A program made the position numbers and the translations under genes. Shown piece by piece: positions 53,828 to 63,056 of a DNA stretch of 64,000 nucleotides (position 1 is its first letter; each line of letters begins with the position of its first letter). The DNA is from Amycolatopsis cihanbeyliensis (GTDB taxonomy: Bacteria > Actinomycetota > Actinomycetes > Mycobacteriales > Pseudonocardiaceae). The stretch lies in assembly GCF_006715045.1 (NCBI RefSeq), contig NZ_VFML01000001.1, positions 2,324,501 to 2,388,500 on the forward strand. The letters are read 5' to 3'. Below the pieces are notes generated by a model. The model did not search any database and had not been told where the DNA came from. It was given only the letters and a program-made list of their open reading frames with translations.

Positions 53828-54646
53828 TCAACGACGCAACAGTGCCCCGATCGCCTCCAGCACGGGCACCAGCGGCCGCAGGTCCGCGGGCTCGGCCCCG
53901 ACGCATTCGGTGATCCCGGCGTCCACCACCTCGAACCCGGCCAGCCCGCCGATTCCGGCGGCCAGTTGCGCGATGCTGAGCCCGCCCGGTTCGGGGTAGT
54001 TGAGGTGACCGAACTCGGCGGGGTCCAGCACATCCAGGTCCAGGTGCAGGTAGATCCGCTCGGCCCCGCTCGCCCGCAGCGCCGCCGCCACCTGCCGCGG
54101 GTCGTCGGCGGACTGGACGTGCCCGGCGAGACCGGCGTGGACGGCCGCGCGCTCGGCCGGGTCGAAGACCCTGGCACCGCACAGCACCGCCCGCCCCGGC
54201 AGCACGGCGGGATCGGCGGCGAACTCCGGATCACCCTCGCCGAGCAGGGACCGCAGCACCATCCCGTGGTAGGCGCCCGAAGGCGAGCTCGCCGCGGTGT
54301 TCAGGTCGGCATGCGCATCGAACCAGGCCACGCCGAGGCGTTCCCCGTGCCGGTACCGAGCGAGGGCGACCGGCACCAGCTCCACCCCGCAGTCACCGCC
54401 GATGGTGAATACCGGTCCCTCCGGTGCCTCCAGCGCGGCCAGCTGGGCGGATCGGTTGCGCAGCAAGGTCTCCCGGTTGGCGATCCCGTGCACGGTGTCC
54501 GACCCGGCGTCGGTGATGGGCACCTCCCGCACCGGTACGCCGAGCACCTCGCCGGCGAGGGCAGCCAGCGCCCGGCAGCCGGCGGGCAGCCCGTCGGCGT
54601 TCGGTCCGAGTGCACCCCGCCGTCGCGGCACCGCGTGAACGCGCAT
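53828..54646 (-). CDS. Arginase/agmatinase-family ureohydrolase
   Basis: 272 aa from the ATG at 54646. Mn-binding motifs: GGDCGVELVPV, AWFDAHADLNT, SGAYHGM and HLDLDVLDP. In the second, DAHAD keeps the ligands, and DLDVLDP replaces the usual DxDxxDP with the spacing kept. Arginase, agmatinase and formiminoglutamase cannot be separated here. The N-terminus (RVHAVPRRRGALGPNADG) is typical of actinobacterial arginase-like proteins. Flanked by arrays D and E. Confidence 0.82.
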   Translation of the reverse strand: MRVHAVPRRRGALGPNADGLPAGCRALAALAGEVLGVPVREVPITDAGSDTVHGIANRETLLRNRSAQLAALEAPEGPVFTIGGDCGVELVPVALARYRHGERLGVAWFDAHADLNTAASSPSGAYHGMVLRSLLGEGDPEFAADPAVLPGRAVLCGARVFDPAERAAVHAGLAGHVQSADDPRQVAAALRASGAERIYLHLDLDVLDPAEFGHLNYPEPGGLSIAQLAAGIGGLAGFEVVDAGITECVGAEPADLRPLVPVLEAIGALLRR

Positions 54647-54669
54647 AGCCGTCAACGTAACCCGTGGAG

Positions 54670-54774
54670 GGCAAACTCGGTTACCGGAACGGCAAACTCG
54701 CCTACGTGAGCGGCAAACTCGCCTACGTGAGCGGCAAACACGGTTACGAGGACGGCAAACACGCCGGGACGGCG
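54670..54774. repeat. 21-bp repeat array E, one-sided (5 units)
   Basis: Forward units start at 54670, 54691, 54712, 54733 and 54754; cores CTC, CTC, CTC, CAC, CAC. The second and third units are identical. The last unit and a half lie inside the cyclase coding region, whose stop codon is at 54744-54746. Same polarity towards the 3' end as arrays C and D. Confidence 0.9.
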
Positions 54775-56312
54775 AGCAGGGTGGGCTCGGCGCGACCGCG
54801 CAGGGTGGTCTCGTCCGTCGCGGTCCAGCGGGCGGCTTCCTCCGTGCCCGCGGATCGCACGGCGCGCATCGAGGCCACCACCCGGCCCGGCACGGCCTTC
54901 GCCAACTCGGTCAGCCGCGCGGCCTCGTTCACCGGGTCACCGATCACGGTGTACTCGAACCGGCTCTCCGCGCCGACGTTGCCCGCCACCGCAGGGCCGG
55001 CCGCGACGCCGATTCCGGCCTGGCACTCGGTGATCTCGCCGGCCAGGCGCGCGCTCAGCACGCGGGCCGCGGCCAGCGCCGAGCCCGCGGCGTCCGGCAG
55101 GTCGTGCGGCGCGCCGAACACCGCCAGCGCCGCGTCCCCCTCGAACTTGTTCACCGAACCGCCGTGCGCGTGCACCTCGGCCACCACCACGGCGAAGAAA
55201 CGGTTCAGCACGTCCACCACCTCGGCAGGTGGGCGGGCCGCGGCCAGCGCGGTCGAGCCGAGCACATCCACGAACAACACCGCGACGTCGCGGACCTCCC
55301 CGCCCAGCTCGATCCGGCGGGACAGCGCGTCCCTGGCGACCTCGTGGCCCACGTGCCTGCCGAACAGGTCCCGGATCAGCTCACGCTCGCGCAGCCCGTC
55401 GACCATCCGGTTGAACCCGGACTGCAGCAACCCGAGCTCGGTGCCGTCGAACACCACCACGCCCGCGCTCAGATCGCCGCGCTGCACCCGTTCCAGCGCC
55501 GCCCGCACGCTCCGGATCGGCGCGACCGTCGCCCGTGCCATGAACACCACGATCAGGCAGCCGAACACCAGGATGACCGCACCGAGCGCGAGAATGGTGA
55601 TCGCCAGCTGGGTGGTCGGCACGTCCCCGCGGACCAGCGTGAACACGGCCGCGATCATCAGCCCGGTCACCGGTACGCCGGAGCCGAGTCCCCAGGCCAT
55701 CAGCATCCGCACCGTCACCCCGGACACCATGCGCCGCCGCGGCACCGAACCCCTGGACAGCGCGCGGGCCGCCAGCGGGCGCAACGCGAACTCGCTGAGC
55801 AGGTACGCGTTCGCGCACACGACCAGGCCACCGAAGCCCGCGGTGAACGCCACCTTGAACGCGGCGTCCGGTAGTTCGATCGCGTAGATCGTGGTGAACA
55901 GCGCGGTGCCGACCAGCCACAGCACCGCCTGGATCCCGAACAGCCGCAGCGGAACCCGCAAGGTGGCCCTGCGTTCCCGCTCGTCAGGGTCCCTGTCCTC
56001 GAACGCCCACCGCAGCACCCCGACGGCCCGGCGGGTGCCCCACAGCACGCCGAGCACCACGGCCACGAGGACGTAGCACGGCACCACCACGAAGTTCACC
56101 ATCGCGAGGTCGGCGGTGAACACGTTCGGCCCCGGCAGGACCAGGGTCACCAGCGCGACCACCACGATCGCGCCGATCAGGTTGGCGATCACCAGCGAGC
56201 CGGTGAGCAACACCCGTACCCGCAGCCGCAGCAGGGTGTCCTGCTGGTCGGCGGCGCCGAGGAGGAACGACCCGAACGGCCGGTACCCGCGCGGGCCACT
56301 CTCGGAGGTCAT
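54744..56312 (-). CDS. Membrane-bound class III adenylate/guanylate cyclase
   Basis: 522 aa. Six membrane helices (about 30-265), a HAMP domain (RATVAPIRSVRAALERVQRGD, in part; about 270-320), then the cyclase domain: VAVLFVDVLGSTALAA (metal Asp), KFEGDAALAVFGAP, and FEYTVIGDPVNEAARL near 465 with the transition-state Asn/Arg region. It makes cAMP most likely (the substrate-selecting Lys in NKFEGD is present). The last residues, VPACLPSS, are coded by repeat array E. It starts 5 nt after pyc. Confidence 0.9.
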   Translation of the reverse strand: MTSESGPRGYRPFGSFLLGAADQQDTLLRLRVRVLLTGSLVIANLIGAIVVVALVTLVLPGPNVFTADLAMVNFVVVPCYVLVAVVLGVLWGTRRAVGVLRWAFEDRDPDERERRATLRVPLRLFGIQAVLWLVGTALFTTIYAIELPDAAFKVAFTAGFGGLVVCANAYLLSEFALRPLAARALSRGSVPRRRMVSGVTVRMLMAWGLGSGVPVTGLMIAAVFTLVRGDVPTTQLAITILALGAVILVFGCLIVVFMARATVAPIRSVRAALERVQRGDLSAGVVVFDGTELGLLQSGFNRMVDGLRERELIRDLFGRHVGHEVARDALSRRIELGGEVRDVAVLFVDVLGSTALAAARPPAEVVDVLNRFFAVVVAEVHAHGGSVNKFEGDAALAVFGAPHDLPDAAGSALAAARVLSARLAGEITECQAGIGVAAGPAVAGNVGAESRFEYTVIGDPVNEAARLTELAKAVPGRVVASMRAVRSAGTEEAARWTATDETTLRGRAEPTLLAVPACLPSS

Positions 56313-56317
56313 GCCGG

Positions 56318-59300
56318 TTATTCCAGTACCAGCAGCAGGTCGCCGCCTTCCACCTGTTGCACGGCGGTGATGGCCAGCCTGCCGACGGTGCCCGACTCCG
56401 AGGCGGTGATCGCGGCCTCCATCTTCATCGCCTCGATCGTGGCCACGGTCGCGCCCGCCTCCACCCGGTCCCCTTCGGACACCGAGAGCGTCACCACCCC
56501 GGCGAACGGCGCGGCGACGTGCCGCGGGTCGGCCTTGTCGGCCTTCTCCGTCACCGGCACGTCGGAGGCAACCGAGGTGTCCCGCACCTGGATCGGCCGC
56601 AACTGCCCGTTCAATGTGGACATCACCGTGCGCACGCCCCGCTCGTCGGCCTCGCCGATCGCCTCCAGCTCGATCAGCAGCCGCACCCCTGGCTCGAGGT
56701 CCACCGAGTGCTCCTCGCCTGGGCGCAGGCCGTAGAAGAAGTCCTTGCTCGGCAGCACGCTGGTGTCGCCGTATGCGGCGCGGTGTGCGTCGAACTCCTT
56801 GGTGGGACCGGGGAACAGCAGCCGGTTGAGCGTGTCCTTCCGGTTCTCCGCCAGCCCCTTCTTGTCCTCGTCGGACAGCTCGACCACCGGCTTCGGCTCG
56901 GCCCTTCCCTGCAACGCCTTGCTGCGGAACGGTTCCGGCCAGCCACCCGGCGGGTCGCCGAGCTCGCCACGCAGGAAGCCGATGACCGAGTCGGGGATGT
57001 CGAACCTGTTCGGCTCCGCCTCGAAGTCGGTCGGCGAGACCCCGGCGCCCACCAGGTGCAGCGCCAGGTCACCGACCACCTTGGACGAGGGGGTGACCTT
57101 GACCAGCCGCCCGAGCATCCGGTCGGCCGCGGCGTACATCGCCTCGATCTCGGTGAACCGGTCGCCCAGCCCGAGCGCGCGGGCCTGGCTGCGCAGGTTG
57201 GACAGCTGGCCGCCGGGGATCTCATGGTGGTACACGCGACCGGTCGGGGAGGCCAGCCCCGCCTCGAACGGTGCGTAGATCTTGCGCACGATCTCCCAGT
57301 ACGGCTCCAGGTCACCCACGGCCTCGAGGTCAAGGCCGGTCGGGCGCTCGGAGAAGTCGGTGGCCGCGACGATCGCGGACAGCGAGGGCTGCGAGGTGGT
57401 GCCGGACATCGAGGAGACGGCGCCGTCCACCGCGTCCGCACCGGCCTGGACCGCGGCCAGGTAGGTGGCCAGCTGCCCGCCCGCGGTGTCATGGGTGTGT
57501 ACGTGCACCGGCAGGTCGAACTCCTTGCGCAGCGCGGAGACCAGCCGGGTCGCAGCGGGCGCCCTGAGCAGCCCTGCCATGTCCTTGATGGCCAGCACGT
57601 GCGCGCCGGCCTCGACGATCCGCTCGGCGAGCCGCAGGTAGTAGTCCAGTGTGTACAGTTTCTCGCCCGGATCGGAGAGATCCGAGGTATAGCACAGGGC
57701 CACCTCGGCGACGGCGGAGCCGGTCTCCCGCACGGCCTCGATCGCCGGCCGCATCTGCTCGACGTCGTTCAGCGCGTCGAAGATACGGAAGATGTCGATT
57801 CCGGTCGCCGTGGCCTCCTGCACGAAGGCCTGGGTGACCTCGGTCGGGTAAGGCGTGTAGCCCACCGTGTTCCGGCCGCGCAGCAGCATCTGCAGGCACA
57901 GGTTCGGCATGGCCGCGCGCAGGGCGGCCAGCCGCTCCCACGGGTCCTCGGCAAGGAAGCGCAACGCCACGTCGTAGGTGGCGCCACCCCAGCACTCGAC
58001 CGAAAGCAGCTGGGGAACGGTGTGCGCCACCACCGGCGCCACGGCCAGCAGGTCCTTGGTACGTACCCGGGTGGCCAGCAGGGACTGGTGCGCGTCCCGG
58101 AACGTGGTGTCGGTGACACCGATGGTCGAGGACTCCCGCAGCCAGCGGGCGAAACCCTCCGGACCGAGCTCGGTCAGCTTCTGCTTGGACCCGGGCGGCG
58201 GCTCGGCGCCCGCCGGCAGCCGGGGCAGCTTCTCCACCGGGTTGATCAGCCGTGGCCGTGCGCCGTGCGGCTTGTTCACCGTGACGTCGGCGAGGTAGGT
58301 GAGCAGCCTGGTGCCGCGGTCGGCCGAATGCCGCGCGGTCAGCAGGTGCGGCCGTTCCTCGATGAACGAGGTGGTGACCCGGCCCTCCTGGAAGTCGGTG
58401 TCGTCCAGCACGGCCTGCAGGAACGGGATGTTGGTCGATACCCCGCGGATGCGGAACTCGGCCACCGCGCGCCGGGCCCTGCCGACCGCGGTTTTGAAGT
58501 CCCGGCCCCGGCAGGTGAGCTTCACCAGCATGGAGTCGAAGTGCGCGCTGATCTCGGTTCCGGAGAAGGCGGTGCCGCCGTCCAGCCGGATCCCGGAGCC
58601 GCCGGGCGAGCGGTAGGCGCTGATCATCCCGGTGTCCGGCCGGAAGCCGTTGGCCGGGTCCTCGGTGGTGATCCGGCACTGCAGTGCAGCGCCGCGCAGG
58701 TAGATCTGCTCCTGGGTGAGTCCGAGCCCGGGCAGCGTCTCGCCGGCGGCGATGCGCAGCTGGGACTGTACGAGGTCGACGTCGGTGACCTCCTCGGTCA
58801 CCGTGTGCTCGACCTGGATACGCGGGTTCATCTCGATGAACACGTGCCGGCCGTCGGCGTCCAGCAGGAACTCCACGGTGCCCGCGTTGCGGTAGCCGAT
58901 CTGCTGGGCGAAGGCCACGGCGTCGGCGCAGATCCGGTCCCTGGTCTCGGCGGGCAGGTTCGGCGCGGGCGCCAGCTCGATCACCTTCTGGTGCCTGCGC
59001 TGGACCGAACAGTCCCGCTCGAACAGGTGGATCACGTTGCCCGCACCGTCGGCGAGGATCTGCACCTCGATATGCCGAGGCTGCACCACGGCCTTCTCCA
59101 GGAACACCGTCGGGTCGCCGAAAGCGGACTCCGCCTCCCGAGAGGCGGCCTCGATGGACTCGCGCAGGGCCGCGGGCTCGGACACCCGCCGCATACCGCG
59201 CCCGCCGCCCCCGGCGACAGCCTTGACGAACAACGGGAAACCGAGCTCCTCCGCGGCGGCCGCGAGTACGTCCGGATCCGAGGTCGGTTCCGAGGAGCCG

Positions 59301-59695
59301 AGCACCGGAACCCCGGCGGCCCTTGCGGCGGCGACCGCGCGAGCCTTGTTCCCGGTGAGCTCGAGGATCTCCGCGCTGGGACCCACGAAGGTGATGCCAG
59401 CCTCCGCGCAGGCGCGGGCGAGGTCGGGGTTCTCGGACAGGAATCCGTAGCCGGGGTAGACGGCATCGGCGCCGGCCTGCCGCGCGGCGCGCACCACCTC
59501 GTCGACCGAGAGGTAGGCCCGGACCGGATGTCCCTGCTCGCCTATCTCGTAGGCCTCGTCGGCCTTGAGCCGGTGCAGCGAGTTGCGGTCCTCGTGGGGG
59601 AACACGGCGACCGTGCCGGCGCCGAGCTCGTAGCCGGCACGGAACGCGCGGATCGCGATCTCGCCTCGGTTCGCGACGAGTACCTTGCGGAACAT
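56318..59695 (-). CDS. pyc: Pyruvate carboxylase
   Basis: 1125 aa from the ATG at 59695, with GGAAGGA upstream. Biotin carboxylase domain (KVLVANRGEIAIRAFR; AGGGGRGMR; EMNPRIQVEHTVTEE), carboxyltransferase domain from about 530 (VTDTTFRDAHQSLLATRVRT in part; HTHDTAGG), and C-terminal biotinyl domain with IEAMKMEA. Makes oxaloacetate from pyruvate. The cyclase follows closely, so the two may be co-transcribed. Confidence 0.96.
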   Translation of the reverse strand: MFRKVLVANRGEIAIRAFRAGYELGAGTVAVFPHEDRNSLHRLKADEAYEIGEQGHPVRAYLSVDEVVRAARQAGADAVYPGYGFLSENPDLARACAEAGITFVGPSAEILELTGNKARAVAAARAAGVPVLGSSEPTSDPDVLAAAAEELGFPLFVKAVAGGGGRGMRRVSEPAALRESIEAASREAESAFGDPTVFLEKAVVQPRHIEVQILADGAGNVIHLFERDCSVQRRHQKVIELAPAPNLPAETRDRICADAVAFAQQIGYRNAGTVEFLLDADGRHVFIEMNPRIQVEHTVTEEVTDVDLVQSQLRIAAGETLPGLGLTQEQIYLRGAALQCRITTEDPANGFRPDTGMISAYRSPGGSGIRLDGGTAFSGTEISAHFDSMLVKLTCRGRDFKTAVGRARRAVAEFRIRGVSTNIPFLQAVLDDTDFQEGRVTTSFIEERPHLLTARHSADRGTRLLTYLADVTVNKPHGARPRLINPVEKLPRLPAGAEPPPGSKQKLTELGPEGFARWLRESSTIGVTDTTFRDAHQSLLATRVRTKDLLAVAPVVAHTVPQLLSVECWGGATYDVALRFLAEDPWERLAALRAAMPNLCLQMLLRGRNTVGYTPYPTEVTQAFVQEATATGIDIFRIFDALNDVEQMRPAIEAVRETGSAVAEVALCYTSDLSDPGEKLYTLDYYLRLAERIVEAGAHVLAIKDMAGLLRAPAATRLVSALRKEFDLPVHVHTHDTAGGQLATYLAAVQAGADAVDGAVSSMSGTTSQPSLSAIVAATDFSERPTGLDLEAVGDLEPYWEIVRKIYAPFEAGLASPTGRVYHHEIPGGQLSNLRSQARALGLGDRFTEIEAMYAAADRMLGRLVKVTPSSKVVGDLALHLVGAGVSPTDFEAEPNRFDIPDSVIGFLRGELGDPPGGWPEPFRSKALQGRAEPKPVVELSDEDKKGLAENRKDTLNRLLFPGPTKEFDAHRAAYGDTSVLPSKDFFYGLRPGEEHSVDLEPGVRLLIELEAIGEADERGVRTVMSTLNGQLRPIQVRDTSVASDVPVTEKADKADPRHVAAPFAGVVTLSVSEGDRVEAGATVATIEAMKMEAAITASESGTVGRLAITAVQQVEGGDLLLVLE

Positions 59696-59781
59696 GCCCG
59701 GTCCTTCCCATGGTATGAGACACGTACGGATCGGTAGCTGACGAACGTTACCGCGTAGGTGCCGGTGACCGGGAGTTCCAC

Positions 59782-59808
59782 CCGTGGTGACGGACATCAT
59801 CACCACGG
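59782..59808. terminator. Hairpin between the protease gene and pyc
   Basis: CCGTGGTGA (59782-59790), 9-nt loop, TCACCACGG (59800-59808), perfect 9-bp stem. It lies 64 nt behind the protease stop on the minus strand and 87 nt before the pyc start, so it can end the protease transcript or act as a pyc operator. Confidence 0.5.
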
Positions 59809-59871
59809 CGGACCACCCGCTCGTGGGTATGCCCCCGTTCGGGCCAGTTCACCGCCGTGCCGCCGGGGTCA

Positions 59872-60837
59872 TCACCGCGGAGGCGAACCCTCCCCCTGGA
59901 GGGCCGATTCCGGGGTCAGGGTGTACAGCAGGCGGTTCGCGGTGCCCTCCGGCACCCCGGACAGCGCGTCCACGGTCGCGTTCGCCACCAGGGCCGCCGC
60001 GACCTCCGGCACGGGGACGTCCGGATGTGTCGCCCGGTAGAGCGCGGCGACGCCCGCGACGTGCGCGGCGGCCATGGAGGTCCCGCTCCGCGTCGCGTCC
60101 TTGCCGCCGGTGGCGGGCGCCACGACGTCCACCCCAGGGGCGTACAGGTCCACGGCCGCGCCGGAGTTCGACTTCGGGGCGGCCTCGTCGGACTGGTTCG
60201 AGGCCGCGACGGTCAGCACTTCCGGGACCCGGCCGGGGGAGAACTCACCGGCGTCGCCGCCCGAACCGCCCGCCGGTACCGCGACCGGCATCACCTCGGC
60301 GAGCCTCCGGACTGCCTCGTCGACCGCCTCGTTCGGCGGGCCGCCGATGCCGAGCACCGCCACCGCCGGTTGCCGGGCGTTCTCCAGCACCCACTCGATG
60401 CCGGACAGGATGGTCGCCGCGGTGCCGGCGCCCTGCGCGTCCAGCACGCGAACCGGCATGATGCGCGCCTGCTTGGCGATGCCGTACCGCTCGCCCGCGA
60501 TGACCCCGGCGAGTTGCGTACCGTGCCCGTTGCGGTCGGTGGCGTGCTCGTCATCGTCGACGAAGTCCTTGCCGGGCCACACCCGCCCCCCGAAGTCGGG
60601 GTGGGTGCCGTCCACGCCGGTGTCGATCACGTAGGCCGTCACGGCCTCGGCGGTGGTCTCGTACCGGTAGCGCTGGTCCAGCCGGTCACCGCCCTCCCGC
60701 TGATCCACCCGGTCCAGCCCCCAACTCGGTGGGTCGAGCTGCTCACCGGGCTCGGCCGCGGCCACCGGGGCCAGGACACAGATCGCCGTCATCGCCACCG
60801 CGGCGGCACGGACCAGCCGAGTTCCCAGAGCTGCCAT
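59872..60837 (-). CDS. Divergent secreted S8 (subtilisin-like) peptidase
   Basis: 321 aa. Signal peptide about 1-28, then directly the catalytic domain (PPSWGLDRVDQR); no I9 pro-domain. Asp72 (VIDTGVDGTH), His105 (RNGHGTQLAG) and Ser254 (SGTSMAAAHVAG) are present. The oxyanion-hole Asn, normally AGN, is replaced: VPAGGSGGD (Gly191). The strand usually NMSLGG reads VLGIGG. So the triad is intact but transition-state support is altered. It could be a slow protease or a binding protein. Single gene between pyc and recG. Confidence 0.85.
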   Translation of the reverse strand: MAALGTRLVRAAAVAMTAICVLAPVAAAEPGEQLDPPSWGLDRVDQREGGDRLDQRYRYETTAEAVTAYVIDTGVDGTHPDFGGRVWPGKDFVDDDEHATDRNGHGTQLAGVIAGERYGIAKQARIMPVRVLDAQGAGTAATILSGIEWVLENARQPAVAVLGIGGPPNEAVDEAVRRLAEVMPVAVPAGGSGGDAGEFSPGRVPEVLTVAASNQSDEAAPKSNSGAAVDLYAPGVDVVAPATGGKDATRSGTSMAAAHVAGVAALYRATHPDVPVPEVAAALVANATVDALSGVPEGTANRLLYTLTPESALQGEGSPPR

Positions 60838-60898
60838 GGCCCTGGCTTACCTCCTGCGCCCCCGCGCGGCAACACGAACCCCATCCACCGATCGGGTG

Positions 60899-63055
60899 CT
60901 ACGTCTTCTCGAGGTACTCGGCGGAGTCCGCGTCGACCAGTTCGGAGACCAGGTGTACCAGGCCGAGATGCCCACCCAGCGAGGGATCGTCGCCCACGAT
61001 CTCCTGGGCCCGCAGCCTCGCCTCGGCGATCATCTCCTCGTCCCGCAGCAGGGACAGCAACTTCAGCCCGGACCGTTTCCCGGACTGCGCCGAACCCAGG
61101 ATGTCGCCCTCCCTGCGCAGCTCGAGATCCATTCGGGACAGTTCGAAGCCGTCCACCGTGGACTCCACGGCGGTGAGCCGCTCCCGGGTCGTCGTGCCCT
61201 CCAGTGCCTCGGTGACCAGCAGGCACAGCCCTGGCACGTCCCCCCTGCCGACCCGGCCACGTAGCTGGTGGAGCTGGCTCACGCCGAACCGTTCCGCGTC
61301 CATGATCACCATCACGGTCGCGTTCGGCACGTTCACGCCGACCTCGATCACCGTCGTGGCCACGAGAACGTCCGTGCTGCCCGCCGCGAAGGAACGCATC
61401 ACCTCGTCCTTCTCCTCGCTCGGCATCCTGCCGTGCAGCACGCCGACCCGCAGCCCGTTCAGCGCGCCCTCCGCCAGTTCCGGCGCCAGGTCGAGCACCG
61501 CGAGCGCGGGCCGCTTGTCCCCCTTCTCCGCTGCCGGTTCGTCGCCGATCCGCGGACAGACCACATAGGCCTGGTGCCCCTTACCGACCTCCTCCGCGAC
61601 CCGTTGCCATGCCCGGTCCAGCCACGCCGGTTTCTCCGCGGCAGGCACCACGGAGGTGGAGATCGGCGAGCGACCGGCCGGTAGTTCCCGCAGGGACGAG
61701 ATCTCCAGGTCGCCGTACACGGTCATGGCCACGGTGCGGGGAATCGGGGTCGCGGTCATCACCAGGACATGCGGGCTGGTGAAGTCCGCGCCACGGGAAC
61801 GCAGCGCATCCCGCTGCTCGACGCCGAACCGGTGCTGCTCGTCCACCACCACGAGGCCCAGATCGGCGAAGGACACCGTGTCCTGGATCAGGGCATGCGT
61901 GCCGACCACGATCCCCGCGGCACCGCTTGCGACGTCCAGCAGCGCCTGCTTGCGTTCCTTCGCCGGCATCGAGCCGGTGAGCAGGGCCACCCTGGTCGCG
62001 TTCTCCGCGCCGCCGAGCTCGCCACCCTGCGCCAGGTCGCCGAGCAGCTCGCGCAACGACCGTGCGTGCTGCGCGGCGAGAACCTCGGTCGGCGCGAGCA
62101 TCGCGGCCTGCCTGCCCGCGTCGACAGCCTGCAGCATCGCCCGCAGCGCCACGACCGTCTTACCGCTGCCGACCTCGCCCTGCAGCAGCCGGTTCATCGG
62201 GTGCTCCCCGGCGAGGTCCGCGGAGATCTTCTCGCCCACATCGCGCTGCCCCTCGGTGAGGTCGAAGGGCAGCCTGCCGTCGAACTCCGTGGCCAGCCCT
62301 TCCGGCCGGCGCGGGCACGCGGGCGCGGGCCGGGACACCGCGGAGTAGCGGCGTTGCGCGAAGATCAGCTGCACCGCCATCGCCTCGTCCCACTTCAGCC
62401 GGTGCTGCGCGACCTCGATGGCCTGGCGGTTCGGCGGCCGGTGGACGTCCTCCAGCGCGGAACGCAGGTCGGTGAGCCCGTAGCGGGCGAGCAGCTCGGC
62501 CGGCATCGGGTCCTCTTCCGGCTCGAAGGTGTCCAGCACCTGCCGTACCGCCTTGGAGATGACCCAGGAGCCGAGCCCCTCCGCCGCCGGGTAGACCGGG
62601 ATGATCCGGCCGACGAAGTCGTCCACGGCCGAGGTCTCGTCGTCGAGCGTCTCGAGTAGCTGGTACTCGGGATGGGCGAGCTGCAGCGTCCGCCGGAACT
62701 CGGTGACCTTGCCCGCGAACAGGCCGGTGCGGCCGGGACGCAGCTCCCGCTCCCGCCACGCCTGGTTGAAGAACGCGCAGGACAGCTTCCGCGTGCCGTC
62801 GGTGATGGTCACCTCGAGCACCGTGCCGTTACGCGACTTCATCCTGCGCTTGCTCGTGTTCTCCACCCTCGCCAGCACCGTGGCGTGCTCGCCGACCTCC
62901 AGGCCGGCGATGTCGGTCAGCTCGCCCCGCTCGGCGTAGCGGCGCGGATAGTGCCGCAGCAGGTCGCCGACGGTATGCAGGTTCAGCCCGTTCGCCAGCG
63001 CCTTGGCCGTCTTGTCGCCGAGGAACGGCCCCAGCGGATCGCGTAACTGGCTCAT
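60899..63055 (-). CDS. recG: ATP-dependent DNA helicase RecG
   Basis: 718 aa. N-terminal wedge/OB domain (about 1-180), helicase motif I LLQGEVGSGKTVVALRAML (in part), Ia LAPTEVLAAQHAR, DEQHRFGVEQR for motif II, TATPIPRT for III, and QLRGRVGRGD for VI. Repairs stalled forks by branch migration. It starts 1 nt after the stop of the DAK2-type gene, as in other actinobacteria. Confidence 0.96.
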   Translation of the reverse strand: MSQLRDPLGPFLGDKTAKALANGLNLHTVGDLLRHYPRRYAERGELTDIAGLEVGEHATVLARVENTSKRRMKSRNGTVLEVTITDGTRKLSCAFFNQAWRERELRPGRTGLFAGKVTEFRRTLQLAHPEYQLLETLDDETSAVDDFVGRIIPVYPAAEGLGSWVISKAVRQVLDTFEPEEDPMPAELLARYGLTDLRSALEDVHRPPNRQAIEVAQHRLKWDEAMAVQLIFAQRRYSAVSRPAPACPRRPEGLATEFDGRLPFDLTEGQRDVGEKISADLAGEHPMNRLLQGEVGSGKTVVALRAMLQAVDAGRQAAMLAPTEVLAAQHARSLRELLGDLAQGGELGGAENATRVALLTGSMPAKERKQALLDVASGAAGIVVGTHALIQDTVSFADLGLVVVDEQHRFGVEQRDALRSRGADFTSPHVLVMTATPIPRTVAMTVYGDLEISSLRELPAGRSPISTSVVPAAEKPAWLDRAWQRVAEEVGKGHQAYVVCPRIGDEPAAEKGDKRPALAVLDLAPELAEGALNGLRVGVLHGRMPSEEKDEVMRSFAAGSTDVLVATTVIEVGVNVPNATVMVIMDAERFGVSQLHQLRGRVGRGDVPGLCLLVTEALEGTTTRERLTAVESTVDGFELSRMDLELRREGDILGSAQSGKRSGLKLLSLLRDEEMIAEARLRAQEIVGDDPSLGGHLGLVHLVSELVDADSAEYLEKT

Positions 63056-63056
63056 C

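Noticed and set aside
56357..59737. 1126-aa open frame on the plus strand
   Set aside because: It is exactly antisense to pyruvate carboxylase and has low-complexity Arg/Gly/His composition, as expected for a shadow frame in high-GC DNA.
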